A DNA stretch of 12,500 nucleotides from Chondrilla cf. caribensis. Its lineage: Eukaryota > Porifera > Demospongiae > Chondrillida > Chondrillidae. The stretch is from the NCBI GenBank assembly GCA_964020155.1, contig OZ026562.1, forward strand, positions 960,001 through 972,500, in the 5' to 3' direction. Shown here in pieces: positions 1 to 10,339 of the stretch. The notes beneath the pieces were generated by a model that saw only the letters and a list, made by a program, of their open reading frames with translations, had not been told where the DNA came from and did no database searches. The translations under genes were made by a program, and so were the position numbers. Position 1 is the first letter of the stretch, and every line of letters begins with the position of its first letter.

Positions 1-185
1 TCTCTCTCTCTCACACACACACACGAATAAACATACACACTCTCTCTTTAATCACACACACACACACGCACGCACACACACACACACACACACTCTCTCA
101 CACACACACACGAATAAACATACACACTCTCTCTCTTTAATCACACACACACACACGCACGCACACACACACACACACACACACC
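1..185. repeat. Compound CA/CT microsatellite with an internal duplication
   Basis: Low-complexity (CA)n and (CT)n tracts. The interruption gaataaacatacacac occurs at 25 and again at 112, and tttaatcacac at 47 and 136, so a block of about 87-89 bp is duplicated in tandem. The right edge, with CCA triplets at about 183-196, runs into the splice donor of the ankyrin exon at 198. Cysteine/valine-rich frames read through it are artefacts of the repeat. Confidence 0.95.
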
Positions 186-198
186 ACCACCACCACAC

Positions 199-638
199 CT
201 TGAACAGACACACAGACGGATGATAAACATAACTCTTGTCCATTCCATTTCTCCTCTCGTGGTCCGAACCATTGATAAACGGTAGTTGATATTCTTTCTT
301 CACGGGCTGGTCTAAGAGCATTTGGAGGAGTTCCTTTCTCTTTTTGTCTGTTCTCTGACTCGAACGAGAAGAAGCACACGCTACATGAAAGGCTGTTCGA
401 CCATTGGCGTTAGTTACGAAAGGGTCACCGCCAAATCGAAGGCATTCGTTCAGGAAAAGCGGTTTGTGCTCGAACCTGACAGCGTATATCAGAGGCGTGT
501 CGTTGGAAGGACTGGGCCCCATGTGTTTATTAGGATTAAAGTTCTTCTGTAAGTGGGCTGACATATCGGATTCCGAAGACTGCATTTTCCGAAGGATTTC
601 TTCTTCTCCAGGTAATTTCCATTTGTTCTCACACGTAA
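199..638 (-). CDS. ANKIB1: Ankyrin-repeat protein exon, ANKIB1-like N-terminus (partial gene)
   Basis: One internal coding exon of about 146 codons on the minus strand. Seen: acceptor CTGTTTCAG ahead of base 638, an open frame to donor AAG|GTGTGG at 198, and a length of 440 nt, that is two bases of a split codon plus 146 codons. The protein has an acidic start with GEEEILRK, then FNPN, NDTPLIYAV, GGDPFVTNANGRTAFHVACA and ELLQMLLDQ, which is ankyrin-repeat spacing (TPL..A, then NGRTAFHVA). Spacing and order resemble the start of animal ANKIB1 (DPN, G, NTPLHYAA, GNPN, a histidine/leucine repeat, CLQM). ANKIB1 joins ankyrin repeats to a RING-between-RING ubiquitin ligase module; that module is not in this window. 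The tail of the exon (about 25 residues before the donor) has no match I recognise, so the donor could be wrong. If transcription starts just upstream instead, ATG at 585 could be the start. Ankyrin identity is firm; the ANKIB1 assignment is moderate and rests on remembered similarity. Confidence 0.65.
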
Positions 639-904
639 CTGAAACAGTGAATTTATATTATATTTTATATTGCACAAAAAGATGGCCGATTTCAAAAGGC
701 CGAGAATTAGAAATTCGGCTAGAATTCAAGCGAAACGGCTTCGCCGAACTTTATATCTCCAGCGAAGGTTTTTCCAAACCTAAAGTAGACGTCCAAGTAC
801 TTTGAGTCCTGGGGAAGGCTTCTGCGACTCCACTTTTATCATTTTTTATCAAATTGTACACCTAGGGCAACTATAAATAGCGCAGATACTAATAATAAAA
901 TAGA
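639..904. other. Non-coding or promoter-proximal stretch upstream of the ankyrin exon
   Basis: The first 35 bases are AT-rich and form a polypyrimidine-poor acceptor region for the ankyrin exon. Plus strand 679-688 reads aagatggcc, the YY1-type motif often found just downstream of animal transcription starts, and would also suit a start codon. A 33-codon arginine-rich frame lies at 682-783 on the plus strand. The rest (790-904) is AT-rich with no recognised gene. Confidence 0.35.
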
Positions 905-910
905 TAAGTC

Positions 911-1219
911 ACGGTAGCCGGTTGGGTATCCGGTTGGTCAGGTGACACGACTCTAGGCTCCAGGTCGCGGGTTCGAATCCTCAAAAGGACGGATTTTTTC
1001 CATGAAAAAAAAAAGAGCTCGCTTCCTGGTGGTCAGTTGCAATACTCTCTACAAAGAACCGTAGGGGGGAGCTTTGGGACTCGCGGCTGACCTCCCAGCT
1101 AGAATAGTGTCTTCTGCATTCGCGGAATGACCAAGTACACAGTATATGTGGAAAGTCCCTATAAAGCCAACCATGGGTTTGTTCGACCCCGAGTGGGTGA
1201 CCTTTTTTTATTTTTTTTT
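911..1219 (+). mobile_element. tRNA-derived SINE-like element
   Basis: The left part looks like a degenerate tRNA head. A-box-like ccggttggtcaggtgac lies at about 930-946 and a good B box, ggttcgaatcc, at 970-980. The T-stem no longer pairs beyond three base pairs, so it is not a functional tRNA. It is followed by a T-run/A-run (about 993-1014), a unique body, and a T-rich end at 1203-1219. Part of the body (1071-1206) recurs inverted at 5117-5250, which supports a dispersed repeat. No clear target-site duplication was found. It may instead be one end of a larger inverted-repeat element. Confidence 0.55.
1071..1206 (+). repeat. Left inverted-repeat arm flanking the satellite
   Basis: Aligns to the reverse complement of 5117-5250 over almost its whole length with few gaps. 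A 29-base block is identical (1092-1120 against 5202-5230). Shared anchors also include CTTTGGGACT at the outer edge, CCAAGTACACAG in the middle and GACCCCGAGTGG..TGACCTTTT at the inner edge. Confidence 0.85.
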
Positions 1220-1606
1220 TCAACTCAAGTAAACCAATGTACAGTATGTTGTATGGATGTGATGAAAAACCTCAATGTTTTGTGACTGTCTTCCAGTGTA
1301 TTGCACAAGTGTGCACATGACCCACTCACAGTAATAATAATGAATGATTATGTGTATATGATGTGATATAGAACTGTGGTGCCTATGCTTTATGTGCATG
1401 TAATAGTTCACACAACAGGTCATCAATTTCAGGACAAGAATTAATTTAAAGATATTGTCATGGACAGAAGCAATAAAAATTCAGTCATTTTCAAAGAACA
1501 AATAGCGTTTTGTGTTGATGTCATTTTCTCCCGCCTCCCATTCCAGGGGGCATCCCGAGTTCCTGATTGGACTTGCCGCATCAAATTTTGTAGAGCACCC
1601 ATTAAT
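1220..1606. other. Spacer between left arm and satellite
   Basis: AT-rich single-copy sequence with no frame that looks coding and no clear repeat. Short stretches such as ctttatgtgcatg vaguely recall the satellite unit but are too short to call a degraded copy. Confidence 0.5.
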
Positions 1607-4600
1607 GGACACCTGGTAGAATTTTGATCCTCAACAAAACCTATCATGTTTGTTATCAAAAGGACCGTATTAGTTCCAGGAGTGTGTCCGTGCATTGGTA
1701 TTAGATCTATGATGCATTATGTGCACACAGGAGAGGTCGTGGTGACAAGCATAAAAATTGACATTTTTTGGCTTGTCACCACGAGGCCCATAGCACACCC
1801 AGGACGGTTTGCATGCATCCCAAATTGTGTTGGTGAGTTTGGGACAGGTACTGGGCAGCCCTTGGTGACCAGCAACGTGATGTCAAATCACCTGAGTTAT
1901 CACCACAAGGCGTATTACACTTATATTGAAATGTACATACAAATGTATAATGCTATGTGCCATATGGACACCTGGGAGAATTTTGATCCTTAACAAAACC
2001 TATCAAATTTGTTATCAAAAGGACCGTATTAGTTCCAGGAGCGTGTCCGTGCATTCGTATTAGATCTATGATGCATTATGTGCACACAGGAGAGGTCGTG
2101 GTGACAAGCATAAAAATTGACATTTTTTGGCTTGTCACCACGAGGCCCATAGCACACCCAGGACGGTTTGCATGCATCCCAAATTGTGTTGGTGAGTTTG
2201 GGACAGGTACTGGGCAGCCCTTGGTGACCAGCAACGTGATGTCAAATCACCTGAGTTATCACCACAAGACGTATTACGCTTATATTGAAATGTACATACA
2301 AATGTATAATGCTATGTGCCATATGGACACCTGGTAGAATTTTGATCCTTAACAAAACCTATCATATTTGTTATCAAAAGGACCGTATTAGTTCCAGGAG
2401 TGTGTCCGTGCATTGGTATTAGATCTATGATGCATTATGTGCACACAGGAGAGGTCGTGGTGACAAGCATAAAAATTGACATTTTTTGACTTGTTACCAC
2501 GAGGCCCATAGAACACTCAGGGCAGTTTGTATGCATTTCAAATTGTGTTGGTGAGTTTGGCACGGACACTGGGCAGCCCTTGGTGACCAGCAATGTGGTG
2601 TCAAATCACCTGAGTTATCACCACAAGGCATATTACACTTATTTTGAAATATACATACAAATGTATAATGCTATGTGCCATATGGACACCTGGGAGAATT
2701 TTCATCACCAACAAAACCAATCATTTTTGCTATCAAAAGGACCGTATTAGTTCCAGGAGTGTGTCCGTGCATTTGTATTAGATCTATGATGCATTATGTG
2801 CACACAGGAGAGGTCGTGGTGACAAGCATAAAAATTGACATTTTTTGGCTTGTCACCACGAGGCCCATAGCACACCCAAGACGGTTTGCATGCATCCCAA
2901 ATTGTGTTGGTGAGTTTGGGACAGGTACTGGACAGCCCTTGGTGACCAGCAACGTGATGTCAAATCACCTGAGTTATCACCACAAGACGTATTACACTTA
3001 TATTGAAATGTACATACAAATGTATAATGCTATGTGCCATATGGACACCTGGTAGAATTTTGATCCTCAACAAAACCTATCATGTTTGTTATCAAAAGGA
3101 CCGTATTAGTTCCAGGAGTGTGTCCGTGCATTCGTATTAGATCAATGATGCATTATGTGCACACAGGAAAGGTCGTGGTGACAAGCATAAAAATTGACAT
3201 TTTTTGACTTGTCACCAAGAGGCCCATAGCACACCCAGGACGGTTTGCATGCATCCCAAATTGTGTTGGTGAGTTTGGGACAGGTACTGGGCAGCTAGCC
3301 CTTGGTGACCAGCAACGTGATGTCAAATCACCTGAGTTATCACCACAAGACATATTACACTTATATTGAAATGTACATACAAATGTATAATGCTATGTGC
3401 CATATGGACACCTGGTAGAATTTTGATCCTCAACAAAACCTATCATTTTTGTTATCAAAAGGACCGTATTAGTTCCAGGAGTGTGTCCATGCATTTGTAT
3501 TAGATCTATGATGCATTATGTGCACACAGGAGAGGTCGTGGTGACAAGCATAAAAATTGACATTTTTTGGCTTGTCACCACGAGGCCCATAGCACACCCA
3601 AGACGGTTTGCATGCATCCCAAATTGTGTTGGTGAGTTTGGGACAGGTACTGGGCAGCCCTTGGTGACCAGCAACGTGATGTCAAATCACCTGAGTTATC
3701 ACCACAAGACGTATTACACTTATATTGAAATGTACATACAAATGTATAATACTATGTGCCATATGGACACCTGGGAGAATTTTTATCAGCAACAAAACCT
3801 ATCATGTTTGTTATCAAAAGGACCGTATTAGTTCCAGGAGTGTGTCCGTGCATTCGTATTAGATCTATGATGCATTATGTGCACACAGGAGAGGTCGTGG
3901 TGACAAACATAAAAATTGACATTTTTTGGCTTGTCACCACAAGGCCCATAGCACACCCAAGACGGTTTGCATGCATCCCAAATTGTGTTGGTGAGTTTGG
4001 GACAGGTACTGGACAGCCCTTGGTGACCAGCAACGTGATGTCAAATCACCTGAGTTATCACCACAAGACGTATTACACTTATTTTGAAATGTACATACAA
4101 ATGTATAATGCTATGTGCCATATGGACACCTGGGAGAATTTTGATCCTCAACAAAACTTATCAAATTTGTTATCAAAAGGACCGTATTAGTTCCAGGAGT
4201 GTGTCCGTGCATTCGTATTAGATCTATGATGCATTATGTGCACACAGGAGAGGTCGTGGTGACAAACATAAAAATTAACATTTTTTGGCTTGTCACCACG
4301 AGGCCCATAGCACACCCAGGACGGTTTGCATGCATCCCAAATTGTGTTGGTGAGTTTGGGACAGGTACTGGGCAGCTAGCCCTTGGTGACCAGCAACGTG
4401 ATGTCAAATCACCTGAGTTATCACCACAAGACGTATTACACTTATATTGAAATGTACATACAAATGTATAATGCTATGTGCCATATGGACACCTGGTAGA
4501 ATTTTGATCCTCAACAAAACCTAACATTTTTGCTATCAAAAGGACCGTATTAGTTCCAGGAGTGTGTCCGTGCATTGGTATTAGATCTATGATGCATTAT

Positions 4601-4984
4601 GTGCACACAGGAGAAGTCGTGGTGACAAGCATAAAAATGGACATTTTTTGGCTTGTCACCACAAGGCCCATAGCACACCCAAAACGGTTTGCATACATCC
4701 CAAATTGTGTTGGTGAGTTTGGGACAGGTACTGGGCAGCCCTTGGTGACCAGCAATGTGGTGTCAAATCACCTGAGTTATCACCACAAGGCATATTACAC
4801 TTATTTTGAAATGTACATACAAATGTATAATGCTATGTGCCATATGGACACCTGGTAGAATTTTGATCCTCAACAAAACCTATCATTTTTGTTATCAAAA
4901 GGACCATATTAGTTCCAGGAGTGTGTCTGTGCATTCGTATTAGATCTATGATGCATTATGTGCACACAGGAGAGGTCGTGGTGA
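1607..4984. repeat. Tandem satellite array, 359-bp unit, about 9.4 copies
   Basis: The marker aggaccg (or aggacca in the last unit) starts at 1661, 2020, 2379, 2738, 3097, 3460, 3819, 4178, 4541 and 4900. Spacing is 359 bp except for two 363-bp units (starting 3097 and 4178), both with an extra ctag at the same place (gggcagctagccc). Units differ by scattered substitutions only; the third unit (2379-2737) is most diverged. The array enters abruptly at about 1607 (atggacacctgg) and stops within a unit at 4984. The unit length is not a multiple of three and frames close at each unit, so it is non-coding satellite DNA. Confidence 0.97.
1737..1784. repeat. Hairpin in each satellite unit (first copy shown)
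   Basis: Perfect 14-bp arms tcgtggtgacaagc (1737-1750) and gcttgtcaccacga (1771-1784) surround a 20-base spacer that itself folds: aaaaat and attttt around tgac. The result is a 20-bp stem broken by a 2x2 internal loop, with a 4-base loop. The same hairpin recurs in every full unit with few changes; copies at about 2514, 3219, 3939 and 4661 have arm mismatches. Confidence 0.9.
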
Positions 4985-5116
4985 ATATATTCACTATACT
5001 CTATTCTAACTCTGGAATTCCCATGAAATGAGAGGAGATATAATGGATCAATGGTGATCTACGTCCTGCCGCTGCTGTTGGTAGCCATTAATCTTTTCTC
5101 TACAATTTATTAGATT
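4985..5116. other. Spacer between satellite and right arm
   Basis: Short single-copy sequence starting where the satellite stops mid-unit (atatattcactata). No gene seen. It contains AATAAA on the minus strand at 5111-5106. Confidence 0.5.
5106..5111 (-). terminator. Possible WDR36 polyadenylation signal
   Basis: AATAAA reads on the minus strand about 370 bases after the WDR36 stop codon. I saw no canonical hexamer closer to the stop. It sits at the inner edge of the right inverted arm, so if used, the WDR36 3' UTR would contain that repeat. Position is the only support. Confidence 0.3.
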
Positions 5117-5250
5117 AAAAGGTCACCACTCGGGGTCAAAGGCACCTACGGACAGTTTTACAGGAACTTTCCACAGAGACTGTGTACTTGGTCGTTCTGC
5201 AAATGCAGAAGACACTATTCTAGCTGGGAGACCAGTTGCTAGTCCCAAAG
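5117..5250 (-). repeat. Right inverted-repeat arm (inverted copy of 1071-1206)
   Basis: The reverse complement matches the left arm, including the 29-base identical block at 5202-5230. No tRNA-like head is visible beyond it (5251-5345), so this copy is headless if it is a SINE. The outer flank, ctggccaccatgaggtccgt at 5310-5329, weakly resembles the satellite cttgtcaccacgaggcccat. Confidence 0.85.
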
Positions 5251-5483
5251 TTTTTTCAGTGTCCGGCTGGACCAAAATTACTCGGACCATTTTCTGGTGA
5301 CAACCTCACTGGCCACCATGAGGTCCGTAACAAAACTACGGTGTGTTTGTAGGAGCTTTTGTTCATGTTATGTACACATGTACATATAGACACTGGAGAA
5401 GCTGTGTTGACCAAATCAAGCGAAAGAGTTGAAAATGCAAAGAAACCAAAGTAAGATATTCACGTTATACACATTGTCAGTTC
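5251..5483. other. WDR36 3' flank or 3' UTR
   Basis: Lies downstream of the WDR36 stop codon on the minus strand. No coding frame or RNA gene recognised; probably 3' UTR if the AATAAA at 5111-5106 is used. Confidence 0.5.
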
Positions 5484-5633
5484 TTATACAGTGGCACTCT
5501 TGAGATAGTCCAAGAGACAAGAGCACTTGTTGAAGTCTGCCTCCACCGTCTTCCACGCTGCCTTCTGCTCTTCCAAGACCTTACGAGCCAAATCGGTCAA
5601 GTCTTCATTCCTCCTTATGGTCAGCCCGTGTGC
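5484..5633 (-). CDS. WDR36: WDR36 terminal coding exon
   Basis: 49 codons plus TAA; acceptor TATTAG. Ends LLDYLKSATV, matching the LNYLKSALL end of human WDR36, so the C-terminus is complete. The helix with WKTVEADFNKC precedes it. Confidence 0.96.
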   Translation of the reverse strand, partial: AHGLTIRRNEDLTDLARKVLEEQKAAWKTVEADFNKCSCLLDYLKSATV

Positions 5634-7370
5634 CTAATACACATGAAAACATACACACATGTATGCACTGTATTATACACATGTTAATATGTGCATAAAA
5701 CAAAAATATGTACATATTCTCATGTGTACAGAAAGCATGCATATTCATAGATATGCACATGTGCAGATCTTCAAATTTACAAAAACACATATGCACACTT
5801 GTTAATATGTACAAAAAGCATGCATATGTACACATGTTTATACGTACATACAGAAAACATGCATATGTACATACTATCATACGTATATACAGAAAACAAA
5901 TAGTTGTTGCATACTCACATACACACAAGATTTTGCAAGAAAGACACACCTTAAGATAGACGCTCATATACGCTTGTAGTACTTCAAAATCTCTTCTTGT
6001 CTTGAGCCAGGATAAGAAGAACTCCATCATGGCCAGGAGAAGGTCGTGTGATCCTCCAGCATCTGGTGACAAGCCACGAATCTCGGCATCAATGGCAGAG
6101 GGTCCCATATCCTGGAGCTTCTCCATCAGTGGGACAACTGTAGAATGAAGTGATGAATTCACCTACTCAGGCTAAACAGGTACATGCTGTGTAGCATTAT
6201 AGATACAAAGGGTATTATGTAATATCTGTTGTGAATTATGCAGCTTGCAGGCAGTATTGTGCAACATTCACATACCCCATCATATAATATACTACTGTAT
6301 ACGCACACACACACGCACACACAACACAGTGTGAAAACCTCCTATTACTGGGATACTCACAATCCTGATTCTTGTGGCACTGTTTCAAGCACATTTGGAA
6401 CTTTGTTGTCAGTACATCATCACCCAACTTCACTATCTTTGATTTCGAACTAACCTACAAAAATGGTCATCATGGAGATAATTCATCTAATATTAACATA
6501 ACTAGGAACAAACGCAGCACAAACACCATCTCACTTCTTCTTCAGGGATCTCTTCTTCTCTGATGAACTCCATGGACAGACCTGGCTTAGTTTGAAGAAA
6601 GAAAGGAGCTGTTCTGGTGGTTTTTGGAGGTTCCTTCGGCTTGTTACGTTCCTACAGTGGGATAAAGTTACCATAACAACCACAGTAGTAGTGATGCATC
6701 CTAGTTGAATCTAATTCCCATTGGCATTCCCATTTCAATTCCCAAACCCATTTCTCATTTGTACCTTGATGAGCTCAAGGTTGGGCAAACTAGCCCAGTG
6801 GGAGCGAGGCAGCGAAGAGAAAGTGAGTAAACCTTCACTCAGAGGTTCTCCACTCCTCTCAGAATCTCTCTCTTTATGAGACTGTTCTATACTGTCTTTG
6901 TCTTTCTCAAGTGTAGTATCTCCTCTCTTACTGCCTTCCTCCACAAAATCTCCTTCGAGTGCTCCACTCTCCGGGAGGACCATTTTGAGTGGTTTGTAGT
7001 CCTGAGGCAGTGGGTTCAGGGACACGTGGGTGAACAATGTGTGATTCACCCTGCAGGGAGAGAGAACAGACAGTGGTATATACACCTGGTGTACACCAGG
7101 TGTGTGCTACTAGGTTCATATCAGGTGTATGCTACTAGGTGTACACCAGGTGTATGCTACTAGGTGTACACAAGGTGTATACTGTAACACTTACATACAC
7201 TATGTGGCTCATCTAACTTATGAGTGGATGCACTACAGTACTCACCATAAGTATATCCCACAATCGTCAACATGTGTGGTAGCTAGGTACTCATTCACTG
7301 GAGACAACGCTAGGGATGTGACAGGCGACTCAACCAGAAAACAGTCCAAAAGCCTACAACAGACGAAGAA

Positions 7371-7407
<37 letters not shown>

Positions 7408-7872
7408 CATGCATGTGTGCTTGTATGAGAGTGAATATTTGTGTGTCAATGTACTAAATATGCCACACCCAAAGATTGTGATACCTTCCTGAAGGTAGGT
7501 CCCAGGTTCGAACAGTGCAATCAACTGATGATGTGACCAGCCAGTGGGAATCTGAACTGAAGGCCACATCTGTGATCTGATTGGTGTGTCCAGAAAACAG
7601 CCTCACCACACGACGTGTGTCAGTGTCAATAATGCGAACAACAAGATCATCACAAGCAGCTGCCAACATTGAGCTGTATTGTGCACATACGGGGAGTGAT
7701 ATGACATCATTGTATGTAACCATCTTTAAGTAACAGGGGAGATTCCCTACCTTTCTCTGTGGTATGATATCATGGCCACTGGGGAATTTAGGTCAATGGA
7801 TTTCAGGCAATTTTTATCTCTGAATGACCATACCTTCAGAGGAGTAGAGCACAAATAACACAATCTCAGTGA

Positions 7873-7909
<37 letters not shown>

Positions 7910-7918
7910 TGTGTGCTC

Positions 7919-7985
<67 letters not shown>

Positions 7986-8342
7986 CGAGTGTGTGTGTGT
8001 GTGTGAGTGTGTGCTCGAGTGTGTGTGTGTGTGTGTGTGTGTGTTTATGCCATATAATATTGTAGTCTCACAACGTTAACACAACCAACAACAGGATTAG
8101 GCTTGGGATGCGAACCTTAATGGTTGAATCAGCTGAACCGGAAAACACTTCCATGTTCATGTTGTCAACGGCAACTCCACGAACACTCTTCAGGTGTGCT
8201 GGACATCAACACAGACACATACACTGTACATCATAACTCATATTAGAGTACACATTGCACACACTCCCATAAATTTCCTTATGCTATAGCAGATTTATTT
8301 TTCAACATAATACATCACAATGTGTGTACATACATATGTACC

Positions 8343-8373
<31 letters not shown>

Positions 8374-10303
8374 TATTGTATGTGGTTAGAAGAAAAAGCT
8401 TTCACATCAAACAAGATTTCAACATTAAGTGGGTCCAGCTGTACGTACAGTAAATACTGAGATTTGGGGTGTACGTACAGGTTTCCCCAACTGCTTGCTT
8501 CCATGCCCCTCTCACCTTTTCCCCCTCCAAATATACCCTCCTCACCTTTCCCCCCTCCAAACACACCCCTCTCACCTTTCCCTCCCCCAACACACCCCTC
8601 CAACCTCCCCCAAAACACACCCCACTCACCTTTCACTCCTCCAAACACGCCCCTCCCACCTTCCCCCAAACACACCCCTCTCACCTTTTCCTCCAAACAC
8701 ACCTTCCCACCTTCCCCAAACACACCCCTCTCACCTTTCCCTCCCCCGAACCCCTCTCACCTTTCCCTCTTCCAAACATGCCTCTGTGGAGTCCTGATTG
8801 CATGTTGTACATCTCAAGGTGACCACTGGTCATGCCAAGAATTGCAAAATTACCACATCCAGTGATGCAGGCACACTGTGAACAACAGAAGGGCAACCAT
8901 TGTAAATTTAGGATAGTCAGAAAAACATGCAAACACACACCACCTGATGTGCCATTCGCATATGCACTGTAAAGACTCCATCATTTCTCAACACTGAACT
9001 TATACCATTCTATGCATGCATTTCTGATCATTCCAGATTATACAGTCCAACTTGCTTAACAAGCACCTTGAAGGGTACATCAAATCTGTCCTTCTTATCA
9101 GAGGTACGTACGTACTTACCATCACTACTGGTTGACATGGTGTACATGAGCTAGGGACTAAGTGAGATGTACTCGCTAACCAGGAGTATGTACTAACCCA
9201 GGTACTTACCAAGCAAGTTGTACTGTATGTAGAAATGAAAATGGTTTTGGGACTTACCACTGGTTTTGCACCTTCCTGTGTGAATTTTGACTTCAACTTG
9301 TGTTTTCCAATGGAGTGACGGTGGAGGTGCCATGTTCTGGCAGTGCTGGCGTGTTGGCCGGAGTGACAGGTGACAATGGTGTCCCAGTCATCACCTCGTG
9401 CATTCTCAACCGTGAAATCCGTGATGATGGAGAGCCTCAGTTCCTCGACTTTGACATTTTTCAGACGCGATTCTCTCACAATGGACCCTGGGAAGTAGAT
9501 ACACACCAAACTACTACCCGATCACAAGAAATAGCTCCGAGACGACAATCGTGACATTCTTAGTTCTGAATGGTCAAACATAGGGAATCCACTTGAGTTG
9601 CCTTCAATTATTTCAAAATGTCTACATGATATTTCAAGGAGTATGTTTACCTTAGGAGATTACTCCATTAGATACTGTTTTCTATCAAGTTGAATGGGCA
9701 CATTAAGATGTCCTCTGAGATATCACTCAGTGAGATTCAACTTCATTCAACCAGTACAGACAGACAACATGTATAGGTGTGGGCCACATGTACTGACAGA
9801 CCACATGTAGGGGTGGACCACATGTACTGACAGACCACATGTACAGATAGACCACATGTACTGACAGGCCACATGTACAGATGTACAGATGGACCACATA
9901 TACAGACAGACCACATGTACAGACGGACTACATGTACGTACAGACATACCACATATACAGACAAACCACATGTACAGATGGACCACATGTACAGACGGAC
10001 CACGTGTGCAGACGGACCACATGTACAGACGGACCATGTGTGCAGACGGACCACATCATGCACCTTGTGACAGTTCAGTGGCAGTGGAGTCCTTCACTGT
10101 CGTGAAGAGGCGAAGTGATCTGTCCAGTCCCGAGGAGAGAATACCTTGCCCACCCTTGGTACAAAACCGGACTTTAGTGGGTGGAGCCCCATGACCACAC
10201 CTTGATTTCAAAAGTCTTGCACTTCCATCTGATTGGTCAAATATCCACATCTGGAACAAAACGAGGATTATAAACTAAATACACACAGAAGATGTGTAAT
10301 ACA

Positions 10304-10339
<36 letters not shown>

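Noticed and set aside
911..990. tRNA gene with good B box
   Set aside because: The T-stem pairs for only about three base pairs, no acceptor stem can be drawn, and the sequence continues into a repeat body; better read as a tRNA-derived SINE head.
1646..4858. Series of similar 80-140-residue plus-strand frames (MMHYVHTGEVVV...) once per unit
   Set aside because: They are the satellite unit read through. The period of 359 bp shifts frame at each unit, each frame ends in stops, and no splice or family signature supports a protein.
1607..4984. CRISPR array
   Set aside because: Units are 359 bp of continuous repeat without unique spacers, in a eukaryotic setting.
5605..5949. Downstream extension of the exon P frame (cysteine/tyrosine/methionine-rich)
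   Set aside because: It is the AT-rich intronic minisatellite read through; the donor at 5949 and the terminal exon give the correct WDR36 C-terminus.
7674..7723. Extension of exon K to ATG at 7723
   Set aside because: The frame is open and phase 0, but joining exon J at 7673 (acceptor ATACAG) restores the family's HRDSG-like segment and uses a compatible split codon.
8429..8865. Proline/threonine-rich plus-strand frames in three phases
   Set aside because: All come from the CCCCTCTCACC-type minisatellite, are open in several phases because of base bias, and overlap a real minus-strand exon.
9743..10105. Cysteine/valine/serine-rich or YRRT-repeat frames on both strands
   Set aside because: 17-bp minisatellite; the repeat cycles through all three phases and lies inside a WDR36 intron.
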